Shown here: piece by piece, positions 1 through 8,262 of the stretch | Numbering within the stretch: position 1 is the stretch's first letter | How the letters are laid out: every line of letters starts with the position of its first letter | Translations under genes and position numbers: made by a program | Notes under the pieces: generated by a model | What the model saw: only the letters and a program-made list of their open reading frames with translations | Databases searched by the model: none | What the model was told of the DNA's origin: nothing | Assembly (NCBI GenBank): GCA_963383645.1 | Contig: OY726563.1 | Coordinates: forward strand, 28,614,821 to 28,678,820 | Direction of reading: 5' to 3' | DNA length: 64,000 nucleotides | DNA from: Muscardinus avellanarius | Lineage: Eukaryota > Chordata > Mammalia > Rodentia > Gliridae

Positions 1-590
1 CTCACGCCTGAGGACGCGGCAGCGGCAGCAGCACCATACTGCCGGCGAATTCACGGGACGGCCACAGCAAGCCGAGGGGAGCTGCTGCGGAACAGCCAGG
101 CGGGATTTCTCGGCGCAGAGGGCATCTAAAGCTCCCAGTGGCCGAGCTCAGCACACGCTGCAGGGATTCAGAGTGGAAATCAAAACCAAGAAAAAAATGC
201 CAGCCCCATAGCCAAGGGCGTAGCAGCGGCGCCATATTGCCACCGACGGCAGCAGCACTGAATTCACCGAATTCAGTACAGCTACATCTGCGTACTCAAG
301 AACAGTGAGTCAAATTGCGGGCCACAGAGGAGAAATCCCAGTACTGTACTCCCTGGGACTTGACCCAGTGGGGGAGTGGGAGTGATATCACACCATAGGA
401 GAACATGCAACCTGGCACCCCCCACAGTCTAAAGCAGCCTCTATCGACTCTCTGGGTCAGAGACTCTGTGATACAACCCAGTAAAGGAGTAGTGGGTCTG
501 AGATACTACTGACTCGAGATCCAGAGCACCTTAAGTGAAGTCATAGTGACCCAAGGGAAGAACCCAGAGAAGGCACAAACTTCCGAAATC
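1..590 (+). promoter_or_regulatory. Young L1 5'UTR / internal promoter (left end outside window)
   Basis: CpG-rich leader immediately upstream of an intact L1 ORF1, in strong contrast with the AT-rich surroundings. The same sequence recurs at 63560-64000, and the stretch around 297-345 is identical there. A YY1-like core (GCGCCATATTGC) lies at 229-240 and a related motif (CACCATACTGCCGGCG) lies about 200 bp upstream near 32-47, so the leader may contain two diverged promoter monomers, as in other rodent L1s. The 5' boundary is beyond the window edge. The role as an RNA polymerase II internal promoter is inferred from position and family knowledge. Confidence 0.8.
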
Positions 591-1475
591 ATGGGAAAGA
601 GGAATAATACTGGAGCAATGAATGCCCACAACCCCACAACATCAGAACCCGATAAAACAGAAAATCAGAGATTTCTAGAAGATCAAATCAGGAAAATAAC
701 TGTAGAAATAATAGAGGTGCTTCGAAAAGAACTCAGAGAGAGCCAAAAAGAGATCAAGGATGCAATTAATGAAGTAAAGGCCTCAATTCAAAGCACAAAC
801 AACCGATTAGAACACATGGAGAACAGAATCTCGCTCTTAGAAGATGAGCAATCCAAAAATGAACGCATAGTTTCTAATCTAGGAAAAAATATCCGACAGC
901 AGGAATCTGATATTGAAGAAATATGGGCCCATTTTAAGAGAGCTAACCTAAGAATAATCGGAATAGAGGAGGGAAAAGAAAGTGATACCAAAGGGATCAA
1001 CAATCTCTTCAAGGAAGTAATAGCAGAAAATTTTCCAGACATAGAGCAAGAGGTCGATACGCAGGTCCAGGAAACTTATAGAACTCCCTTTAGACAGGAT
1101 CGAAGAAGAGGATCCCCACGCCACATAATTGTCAAAATGACCAATGTGGAAGCCAAGCAGAGAATCTTAAAGGCAACAAAAGCAAAGGGCCAAGTGACAT
1201 TCAGAGGCAAACCAATTAGAATCACTCCAGACTTCCCAAACCAAGTCATGAGAGCCAGAAGGGCTTGGAGTAACATATTCCCAATTTTGAAAGAAAACAA
1301 CTTCCAGCCAAAAATTTCCTACCCAGCAAAACTTTCTATCAAATTTGATGGAGAAATAAGAAGCTTCCATGACAAACAGAAACTGAAGGAATTTTTGTCT
1401 TCAAAACCAGCACTAGAGAAAATACTCAAAGAGATTAACTACAAAGAAGAAATAGGTAATACACATCAGAACTAG
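591..1475 (+). CDS. L1 ORF1 protein (ORF1p), intact reading frame
   Basis: RNA-binding chaperone protein of the LINE-1 ribonucleoprotein; it coats L1 RNA in the cytoplasm and is needed for retrotransposition. I choose the ATG at 591 (294 codons), which begins MGKRNN, the usual style of L1 ORF1 starts; an in-frame GTG extends the frame to 546. Residues about 25-115 are heptad-like and charged (trimerising coiled coil). An RRM-like domain follows (NLRIIGIEEGKE about 119-130, ENFPDI about 146-151). The C-terminal domain starts after the basic RQDRRRGSPRHIIV stretch (about 168-181) and carries KGQVTFRGKPIRITPDF, FQPKISYPAKLS and SKPALEKILKE. Length is slightly under the usual 330-370 residues of rodent and primate ORF1p. 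No stop or frameshift is visible, unlike all other L1 copies here. No ORF2 follows: L1 homology stops about 35 bp after the stop codon. Confidence 0.9.
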   Translation: MGKRNNTGAMNAHNPTTSEPDKTENQRFLEDQIRKITVEIIEVLRKELRESQKEIKDAINEVKASIQSTNNRLEHMENRISLLEDEQSKNERIVSNLGKNIRQQESDIEEIWAHFKRANLRIIGIEEGKESDTKGINNLFKEVIAENFPDIEQEVDTQVQETYRTPFRQDRRRGSPRHIIVKMTNVEAKQRILKATKAKGQVTFRGKPIRITPDFPNQVMRARRAWSNIFPILKENNFQPKISYPAKLSIKFDGEIRSFHDKQKLKEFLSSKPALEKILKEINYKEEIGNTHQN

Positions 1476-1510
1476 AGAAACAAGATTTTCCATCCAACAG
1501 ACAACTAAGA
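1476..1510 (+). mobile_element. L1 inter-ORF sequence, 3' breakpoint of the copy
   Basis: The bases after ORF1 (AGAGAAACAAGATTTTCC and onward) align with the inter-ORF regions of the L1 copies at 62395-62460 and 32820-32870. L1 similarity ends near 1510 without poly(A). ORF2 and the endonuclease region are absent. Confidence 0.7.
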
Positions 1511-1559
1511 ATGGTTATCTGTGGAGATTCATTATTTATGTTAGTCTTTTACCTATCTC

Positions 1560-2220
1560 TAAAGGGTATTGTTTGCCTTTATTGTTGTTAATTTTTAGGA
1601 TTTCTAGTTGGAATATTAAAATACCTTCAGATATAGCAATTGGAAATATTTTTTCCCATTCTATTAGTAACTGTTAACTCTGTTTACATTGTCTTTGGAT
1701 ATACAATATGTTTTTTATTTTTTAGGGAGTTTGTATACTCTCCTGTTGCCTGTGCCATTGAAATCATAACCAAGAAATCACTGCCAATTTCAATGTTGTG
1801 AGGTTTTATGACCCAGATTTTTTCCTAAAAGTTTATAGTCTTAAGATTTATATTTAGGTCTTTTATCTATTTTGAGTTAATGTTTGTATATGGTGTTAGG
1901 TAAGGGTCCAATTTTATTCTTTTTCATGTAATTATTATTTTTCAACAATATTTAGTTAAAAGATTAGTATTTCCTCCACCAAATGTTCGTGGAAACCTTG
2001 TCAAAAATAACTTGACAATATAGGGAAGAATTGATCTCTAGGCTTTTATTTAACTCCAGTGGTTTATATATCTGCCTTTAGAATAGTACTACACTGTTTC
2101 AATTATTGTAGCTTTATATGGTTTGAAATCAGAAAATATATATCTTCTAGCTTTGTTCTTTTTCAAGATCGATGTTTGTACCTAGAGTCCATATTCCATA
2201 TTAGGATAGATTTTTTTTTC
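1560..2220 (-). mobile_element. Ancient L1 ORF2 fragment, antisense
   Basis: On the minus strand this reads as a degraded ORF2 C-terminal part. The plus strand shows the typical antisense phrases: a decayed 'tgagttaatgtttgtatatggtg' region at about 1872-1895, and TAGCTTTATATGGTTTGAAA with TCTAGCTTTGTTCTTTTTC at about 2109-2165. Many indels and no open frame, so it is much older than the ORF1 copy to its left. Confidence 0.65.
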
Positions 2221-2404
2221 TGAAAAATAAAGATATAAATATATGATAGTTTCACCTAAAAAATAGAAAAAAATAGATTCTCTGGTAAGAAAGAAAGCAA
2301 AAAGAAATATTGAAATGTTATCTTTAAGTCATCAAAAGCTTGGTATCAGACAAATGAAACTGTTATGTGAGATTATCATTTTTAATTTTGGATAAATTGC
2401 TATA

Positions 2405-2577
2405 ATACTAGATGTCAACTACTAAGCCAAGCATAGGGGGGGGGGATAGGGAGAGAACGGGATGGGGATCGGGTGGGGGCTGACTGGGCAATGTGTGCAT
2501 GTATGTCTACAAAAGTATGTATCCCACTATGATGTATGAATACAGTGCACCAATTAAAAATAAATATGAAAAAAAAT
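2405..2577 (+). mobile_element. L1 3'UTR end with A-rich tail
   Basis: Sense copy of the 3' end shared by the other L1s in this window: TACTAAGCCAAGCATAGGG, a G-rich GGGATGGGGATCGGG stretch, ATGTGTGCATGTATGTCT, then ATGTATGAATACAGTGCACC and an A-rich tail. Fragment only. It may be the 3' end of the same element whose 5' end lies at 1-1510 (internal deletion), or an independent 5'-truncated insertion. Confidence 0.7.
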
Positions 2578-2789
2578 TATATATTTTCATAAAATAGTTG
2601 ATTTTCCAAATAAAATATTTAATGATTGGCTATATTTTATATTTTTCAAATATCTTTAATGAATTTTTAAAAAATTTAACTGATACGCAAAATACTTTAA
2701 AATTTTGAAGTGATAATAAAATCATAAAAGTTGTACATATGTATTTATTGGATAATATTTATATCAGTTTAAACATTTATTTCTCTAGA

Positions 2790-3298
2790 AGTTTATTATT
2801 TCTGGTGACAGCTTTCAAACTCTTTTCCTCTAGCATTTTAAATGTATATTACATACTTATTTATAGTCAACATATTGTACAATAGTAACTCAGAAATTGC
2901 TCCTATCTAACTGTAATTTAGTATCCACTGATCAATCTTTCTCAGTCCCTTTCCCCCTTACTATTCCTGGCCTCTGGTAAAAATAATTTTACTCTCAACT
3001 TCTATAAGATAAATTATTTTAGTTTCCACATATGAAATATAAGTGAAATTATATGGCAATTATCTTTCTGTTCTATGTCACTTTCAACACCACAATTTTA
3101 AGTTTCATCTACATTGTCAAAATGATAGTTACACTTCTTTTTTATGCTTGAGTAGTCTATTATGTATATGTACTACATTTTCTTTAAACATTACTCAGTT
3201 GATGAACACTTTGTTTATATTTTCTGACTATAGTTAATAGTGTTCCAATTGACATGGAGTACAGATATCTCTTTAACATATTAATTTTATTTCCTCTG
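2790..3298 (-). mobile_element. Ancient L1 3' end, antisense (left half)
   Basis: Antisense 3'UTR/ORF2-end text typical of old mammalian L1s (ATATTGTACAATAGTAACTC at about 2872; 'ttgatgaacactttg' about 3198; 'cctctgggtatata' at the end). It resumes at 5816 on the far side of a younger L1 insertion. Confidence 0.6.

Positions 3299-3347
<49 letters not shown>
3299..3347. repeat. (TA)n microsatellite
   Basis: About 24 uninterrupted TA units, lying inside the ancient antisense L1 where a short TATATA is normally present, so probably an expansion of that seed. Confidence 0.95.
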
Positions 3348-3353
<6 letters not shown>

Positions 3354-3374
3354 CACTGATTGGTTGTATTTTTA

Positions 3375-5815
3375 ATTTTTAAAAATTTTTTATTGGTGCA
3401 TTGTAGTCATACATCTTAATGGGATAAAAGATGGTGGAGACATACATGCACACATCATCTAATTATCACCCCATTCCCTCCCCATACCTCTTTCCCATGC
3501 TTGGCTTAGTGATTGGCTTTGATATTTTTGCTTAAGTACATCATGTGCTTTAGAGAGTTTCCCTCTTCCCCCCTCGCATCCTCTCAGTTAGGTAGCCTTA
3601 TTTGCTCATGTATATAATCTCCTTCTTTATCTTAAGTTTCTCCTGTTACCCATTTCTCCTACCTTACTCATATTAGGCAAAGCATCTGATTTCTTATTTT
3701 TTGTGACTGACTAATCTCACTTAGCATAATGTCCTCCAGTTTCCTTCATTTCCCTGTAAATGATTTGTGTTTTTTTTTTTATGGCAGAGTAAAATTTCAT
3801 TGTGTACATACCCCAGAGTTTTGTAATCTATTCCTCTGTTGATGGACATCTTGGTTGGTTCTGTTGTTTGGCTGTGGTGAATTATGGAGGTATGAATATA
3901 GATACGTATGCATCAGTTTGGTATTTGGTTTCTTTTCTTTTGGGTAGATACCTAGAAGTGGTATTGCTAGATCAAATGGTAGATTTGTTCCCATTCTTCT
4001 GAGGATTCTCCATACTGTTTTCCAAAGTGGTTGCACTAATTTGCATTCCCCTAACAATGTTTTAGGGTTCCCAATTCTACACATTCTTGCCAGCATTGGC
4101 TGTTGTTTGTGTATTGAATGATTGCCATTCTAGTTGGAGTTAGGTGAAATCTCAGGGTAGTTTTGATATGCATCTCTCTGATTGCTAATGATGTTGAGTA
4201 TTTATTCATGCATTTATAGGCCATTTGAATGTCTTCCTTCATGAAGTATCTATTTAATTTGCTTGCCCATTTTTTAATTGGGTTGTTTGCTTAGTGCTGA
4301 GTTTCTTGAGTTCTCTGTATATTTTAGATATTGGTCTTCTATCAGAGGAGTGGCTGGCAGAAATCTTCTCCCATTCTGTTGGCTCTCAGTTGAGATTCTT
4401 GATAATTTCCTTTGCTGTATGGAAGCTCTTCAGTTTCATGCAATTTCATGTATTGATTTTTCTTTCGGTTTCTTGTGCCTTTGGGGTCTTGTTGAGAAGT
4501 TTTTATCTTTGCCTATGTGTTGCAGTGTTGGACCTATGCCCTCTTCAAAGAGCCTCAAGGTTTCTGGTCTATTTTCCAAGTCTTTGATCCATCTTGAATT
4601 GACTCTTGCGCAGGGTGAGAAAGTGGGATTTATTTCCATTTTTCTTCTTATGTTTAACCACTTTTGCCAACACCATTTGTTGAAAAGGCTATCTTTTTCC
4701 CCAGTGCCAAAAATCAATTGGCTGTAAGTGTGTGGATTTGTTTCTGAGCCTTCTATTCTGCTCCACTGGTCTATGTACCTGTTTTTGTGCCAGTACCATG
4801 TTGTTTCTATCACAATGGATTTATTGTATAGTTTCAAATCAGATATTGTGATTCTTCCTGCATGGTTTTTGTTGATGAGCACTACTTTGTATGTTCTTTT
4901 CTGTTGTTCTTGTTCCAAATGAATTTAAGGACTAATTTTTCTATATCTGGGAGGATTGATCTTGGTAATTTAATGGGTATTGTGTTGAATTTGTAGATCA
5001 CTTTTCGAATATGGCCATTTTGATGGTATTTTTTCTACCTATCCATGAACATGGAAGATATTTCCATCTTCTAAGATCTTCAATTTCTTTTATCAGTGTT
5101 TCATAATTTTCTTTGTAGAGGTCTTTTACCTTCTTGGTTGAGTTTATTCCTATGTATTTTTTTGTTGGAAATCCTGAATGGAAATGTTTTCTGGATTTCT
5201 TTTTTAGTGGATTTATAGTTGGTGTACAGAAAAGCTTTTGATTTTTTAAGATTGATTTTGTATCCAGACACATTCCTAAATTTGAAGACCAGTCCTATAA
5301 ATCTTTTGGTTGAGTTTTTGGGTCTTCTAAGTATAGTATCATGTCATCTGCAAATAGTGAAAGTTTGAGTTCTTCTCTATTTGTACTCCTTTGATTTTCT
5401 TTTCTTGCCTTATTGCTCTGACTAGAGTCTCAAGTACTATATTGAAGAGAAGTGGTAATAATGGTCATCCTTGTCTTGTTCCTGTTTTTAGGGGGAATTC
5501 TTGAAGTTTTTCCCCATTTAATATGATTTTGGCTGTTGGCTTATTGTAGATTGCCTTTATGATGTTGATGTATGTTGCTTCTATTCCGATTCTCTGCAGT
5601 GCTTTTATCATAAATGGATGTTGGATTTTATCAAAGGCATTTCAGCATCTATTGAAATGATGCTGTGATTTTTTTTCTTTGGTCCTGTTTATATGATGAA
5701 TTACATGGACTGATTTTGTGTGCTGAGCCAGCCTTGCATCCCTGGGGTGAGCCCTACCTGGACATGGTGTATGATTTTCTTGATGTGATTTTGAATGTGT
5801 GTTGCTAGTATTTTA
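3375..5815 (-). mobile_element. L1, 5'-truncated: 3'UTR plus ORF2 C-terminal half, antisense
   Basis: Reads leftward: the poly(A) side is the T-rich run near 3375-3390, followed by TTGGTGCATTGTAGTCATAC, the family's 3' terminal signature. ORF2 protein fragments on the minus strand are recognisable: 3797-4096 contains CKLVQPLWKTVWRIL and AIPLLGIYPKEK; 4436-4918 contains [15 protein letters not shown] and TYSQLIFGTGEK; 4998-5273 contains [15 protein letters not shown]. These are the region C-terminal to the reverse transcriptase. Frames are broken by stops and indels, so it is dead. It interrupts the ancient L1 at 2790-3298 / 5816-5935. Confidence 0.85.
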
Positions 5816-5935
5816 TTTTTTGAGGAACTTCCATACTCTTTTTCATATTGCTGTAGTCATTTACATTTCTATCAACAGTGTACAGGTGTTTCTTTTCTTT
5901 GCATCTTCACCAGCACTTTTTTACTGTAAAATATG
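5816..5935 (-). mobile_element. Ancient L1, antisense (right half after insertion)
   Basis: TGAGGAACTTCCATACTC followed by 'tttacatttctatcaacagtgtac' and 'catcttcaccagcac' is the standard antisense L1 ORF2-end text that should directly follow the piece ending at 3298. Confidence 0.6.
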
Positions 5936-5939
5936 ATTA

Positions 5940-6252
5940 CTTTGCTTATTTTTAATATTTTTATTGGTGCATTATAGTTAGTTGCATATCATTATGAGTT
6001 CATAGTAATAATGACATATATACACACAGCACTTTGTGAGCTTTCTGCCAGCTCCCTTCCTATTCTCCCTTTCCTCATACAGAATATTGATGTTGGCATT
6101 GGTATTTTCACATAATATCAATGTGTTTTCTTTATTAATTATTTCATTCCCTGTCCCCAGTTCCATTGAAGTTTCTCTTCCATTATCAAAAACCCCTCTT
6201 GTTTCCCAATTACTCTGTAGCTTCCATATATGAGAGAAACATATGACCCCTT
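5940..6252 (-). mobile_element. Older L1 3'UTR, antisense (left of ERV-A)
   Basis: Starts with a T-rich run and ATTGGTGCATTATAGTTAG, an older version of the L1 3' end. The sequence ACATATGACCCCTT at the right edge continues as ACCCTTCTCTTTGTGTGACT at 8263, showing that ERV-A inserted here. Confidence 0.65.
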
Positions 6253-6291
6253 TGTCCCGTCCCTACGGCATTCCCGGGTTTTGGCTCCACT
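6253..6291 (-). repeat. Extra terminal segment: tRNA-Phe-type PBS plus duplicated LTR end
   Basis: Beyond the normal LTR end at 6292 the minus strand continues AG, then a primer-binding-site-like 18-mer (plus-strand 6272-6289, TCCCGGGTTTTGGCTCCA; 16 of 18 match to the complement of tRNA-Phe), then about 16 bp repeating the LTR terminus (TAGGGACGGGACA). Confidence 0.7.
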
Positions 6292-6703
6292 TGTTGCGTC
6301 CCTAAGGCTCCAACCTGCAGAGCCCCAGGAAAGAACACACAAACGCCGAGTCTGTTGATGATGCTTCCTCTTTAATGCTTCCTCTCTTTAATGCTTCCCC
6401 TCTTTAATGCTTTCCCTCCAATGTGCACAGCAGGCAAATATAAATCAGTCTCATAACCCCTCCCTCATCACTCCACCAATCCCAAGCTTCCCACAGCTAG
6501 GGCATGCACATTTCTAACCCTCTCATAGGTGGGCTGGTGGTAGCACGAGGCGCTGCATCACTGATCATTCGTAGGGCGCCTGATAGGGCTCACTGCGCAG
6601 GCTCAGGGCACCGCCAGCCTTGTGAGCCTCGTGACTTGACAACATGCCTAGGCGCCATCTTGAGCCACCGCCCCATCCCGGTCTAGCCGAGCAGGCCCCG
6701 ACA
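6292..6703 (-). mobile_element. ERV-A 3' LTR
   Basis: Minus-strand LTR with TG...CA ends (plus-strand 6292 TG, 6701-6703 ACA). It is 412 bp against 380 bp for the 5' LTR. The difference is a short tandem expansion near 6371-6412, where the plus-strand motif TTTAATGC occurs three times instead of once. On the transcribed strand each is GCATTAAA, containing the variant poly(A) signal ATTAAA. A CpG-rich part (about 6540-6690) lies in U3. Confidence 0.85.
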
Positions 6704-6716
6704 TCTCCCCCTTTTT
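6704..6716 (-). promoter_or_regulatory. ERV-A polypurine tract
   Basis: AAAAAGGGGGAGA on the minus strand directly abuts the start of the 3' LTR, the canonical plus-strand priming site. It fixes the element's orientation. Confidence 0.85.
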
Positions 6717-6809
6717 GTTTTATTAAAGTTAAGGTTTGGGACCGTGCCTGTCTTAGGTTGTCAAACCTCAAGGATCATTCTTACCCGTCATCGGGAAAGC
6801 AATAGCATG

Positions 6810-7307
6810 ATTACTCCCCTGTCTTAGGTTGATATGATCCCGGGGACGATCGTACCTGTCTTTGACTACCGATCCAGCATATTGAGCCATATGTGAGGAG
6901 ATGAGCCAGCTTCAAGGGCAGCCAGAGCTTGCACCAGCATGTTCTGTTGTTGCACAGTTTGTTGTCAAATACACCTGATATATCCAACCAGGACACAGCA
7001 TACTACCACCAGCAAAAAATGTCCAGAATGCCATGCCACCCCAATCTCTTAAGAAGCCCACTGTCCCCTGTATCAGGTCCATCCATTGTTGTACTGAGGC
7101 AATCTCCATGTGGGTAGATTTGATCGTGACAATGGATGCTCGAAGTTCTGTCATAGTCTGTTCAAATTTATGGCTCCAATTTCCCAGAAGCATTCTGCTT
7201 ATCTGTCGGGATAGATTGCCTGCATGGGAAAAATTCTGATACTGCACAGAGGTTATGCATAATCCAGACAATTTTTGAATACATGGTACCATGGCCATCT
7301 GTCCCAA
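6810..7307 (-). pseudogene. ERV-A Env transmembrane-subunit-like remnant
   Basis: A minus-strand frame of 131 codons (7307-6912) has an NWS glycosylation motif, an amphipathic region (FEQTMTELRASIVTI) and a hydrophobic stretch with tryptophans (FWTFFAGGSMLC) before the frame drifts, as in the C-terminal part of a retroviral Env TM protein. No surface subunit, signal peptide or furin site is present. A short lysine/glycine tail (LIKQKGGDVGA) in another frame runs into the polypurine tract, where betaretroviral env genes typically end. Assignment is by general appearance and position, not by alignment; it is non-functional. Confidence 0.45.
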
Positions 7308-7439
7308 GATGTCGACCTGTTCTTGTAATTAATGTGCCATTAGAAACAAGCCATGTTAAGAAAATTTTCGATGGTGGCTGCTTTCACTTTCACTCCTCCC
7401 TTAAAAAGAATCTTAAAGAGAGCCTCTTTGACTTTCATA

Positions 7440-7820
7440 ACCTTAGACCACATGATAAGTCTTGCTTCGTTGCAATCCACGAGCTTTCTACTATGTTGCT
7501 AAATCCTGCGAACCTACACAGCGCTGTACCTGTGAACTTACCCCACGGCTTGCTTCGTCACAATCCACAAGCTTTCTACTTCGTTGCTAAATCCTGTGAA
7601 CCTACACAGCGCTGTCTCTTCATCGCTTAACCTTAGACCCCACGATAAGTCTTCCTTCGTTGCAATCTACGAGCTTTCTACTTCGTCGCTAAATCCTGCG
7701 AACCTACACAGTGCTGTACCTGTGAACTTACCCCACAGCTTGCTTTGTCACAATCCGCAAGCTTTCTACTTCATCGCTAAATCCTGCGAACCTACACAGC
7801 GCTGTCCCTTCATAGCTTAC
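7440..7820 (-). repeat. ERV-A leader tandem repeats
   Basis: The plus-strand motif CAATCCACGAGCTTTCTAC with CTAAATCCTGCGAACC recurs at about 7472, 7561, 7663 and 7751. Spacings alternate 89, 102 and 88 bp, giving a higher-order unit of about 190 bp present twice. Divergence between units is about 5-10%. This is the non-coding leader downstream of the PBS. Confidence 0.85.
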
Positions 7821-7862
7821 CTGCGAACTTTTTCCACGGCGTTCCCCAGTGTTCCCCGGTGT

Positions 7863-7880
7863 TCCCTGTATGGGCCACCA
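7863..7880 (-). promoter_or_regulatory. ERV-A primer binding site, tRNA-Lys-like
   Basis: Minus-strand TGGTGGCCCATACAGGGA begins two bases after the 5' LTR end. With one inserted G it matches the tRNA-Lys3 type PBS at about 14 of 17 positions. The Phe-type PBS at the other end of the element (6272-6289) differs from it. Confidence 0.55.
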
Positions 7881-7882
7881 CT

Positions 7883-8262
7883 TGTCCCGTCCCTAAGGCT
7901 CTGTCCTGCAGAGCCCTGGGAAAGAACACACAAACGCCAAGTCTGTTGATGATGCTTCCTCTTTAATGCTTCCCCCTCAATGTGCAGAGCAGGCAAATAT
8001 AAATCAGTCTGATAACCCCTCCCTCATCACTCCACCAAACCCAAGCTTCCCACAGCTAGGGCATGCACATTTCTAACCCTCTCATAGGCGGGCTGGTGGT
8101 AGCATGAGGCGCTGCGTCACTGATCATCCGTAGGGCGCCTGATAGGGCTCACTGCGCAGGCTCAGGGCACCGCCAGCCTTGTGAGCCTCGTGACTTGGCA
8201 ACATGCCTAGGTGCCATCTTGAGCCACCGCCCCATCCCGGTCTAGCCGAGCGGGCCCCGACA
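7883..8262 (-). mobile_element. ERV-A 5' LTR
   Basis: 380 bp, TG...CA, about 95% similar to the 3' LTR over the shared part. Contains a single ATTAAA on the transcribed strand. The GCCATCTTGAGCC motif (plus strand about 8213) is AAGATGGC on the other strand, a YY1-like site. Confidence 0.85.

Larger units (their letters stand above)
6253..8262 (-). mobile_element. ERV-A: non-autonomous LTR retrotransposon, about 2.0 kb
   Basis: Two homologous LTRs flank a 1.18 kb interior on the minus strand. Order in transcription sense: 5' LTR (8262-7883), PBS (7880-7863), a tandemly repeated leader, a short Env-like remnant, polypurine tract (6716-6704), 3' LTR (6703-6292) and a 39-bp terminal extra segment (6291-6253). 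No gag, protease or polymerase is present, so it depended on a helper. Flanks CCCCTT (6247-6252) and ACCCTT (8263-8268) fit a 6-bp target duplication with one change, which suggests a class II (beta-like) element. It splits an antisense L1. Far more GC- and CpG-rich than its surroundings. Confidence 0.85.

Noticed and set aside
4278..4727. 149-codon plus-strand frame, rich in Leu/Phe/Ser
   Set aside because: It is the antisense shadow of L1 ORF2; the minus strand carries the recognisable protein.
6540..6700. CpG-rich stretch as a host gene CpG-island promoter
   Set aside because: It is the U3 part of the ERV-A LTR and is repeated at 8095-8262.
7440..7820. CRISPR-like array of regular repeats
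   Set aside because: This is a eukaryotic retroelement leader; the repeats are long, diverged and not separated by unique spacers.
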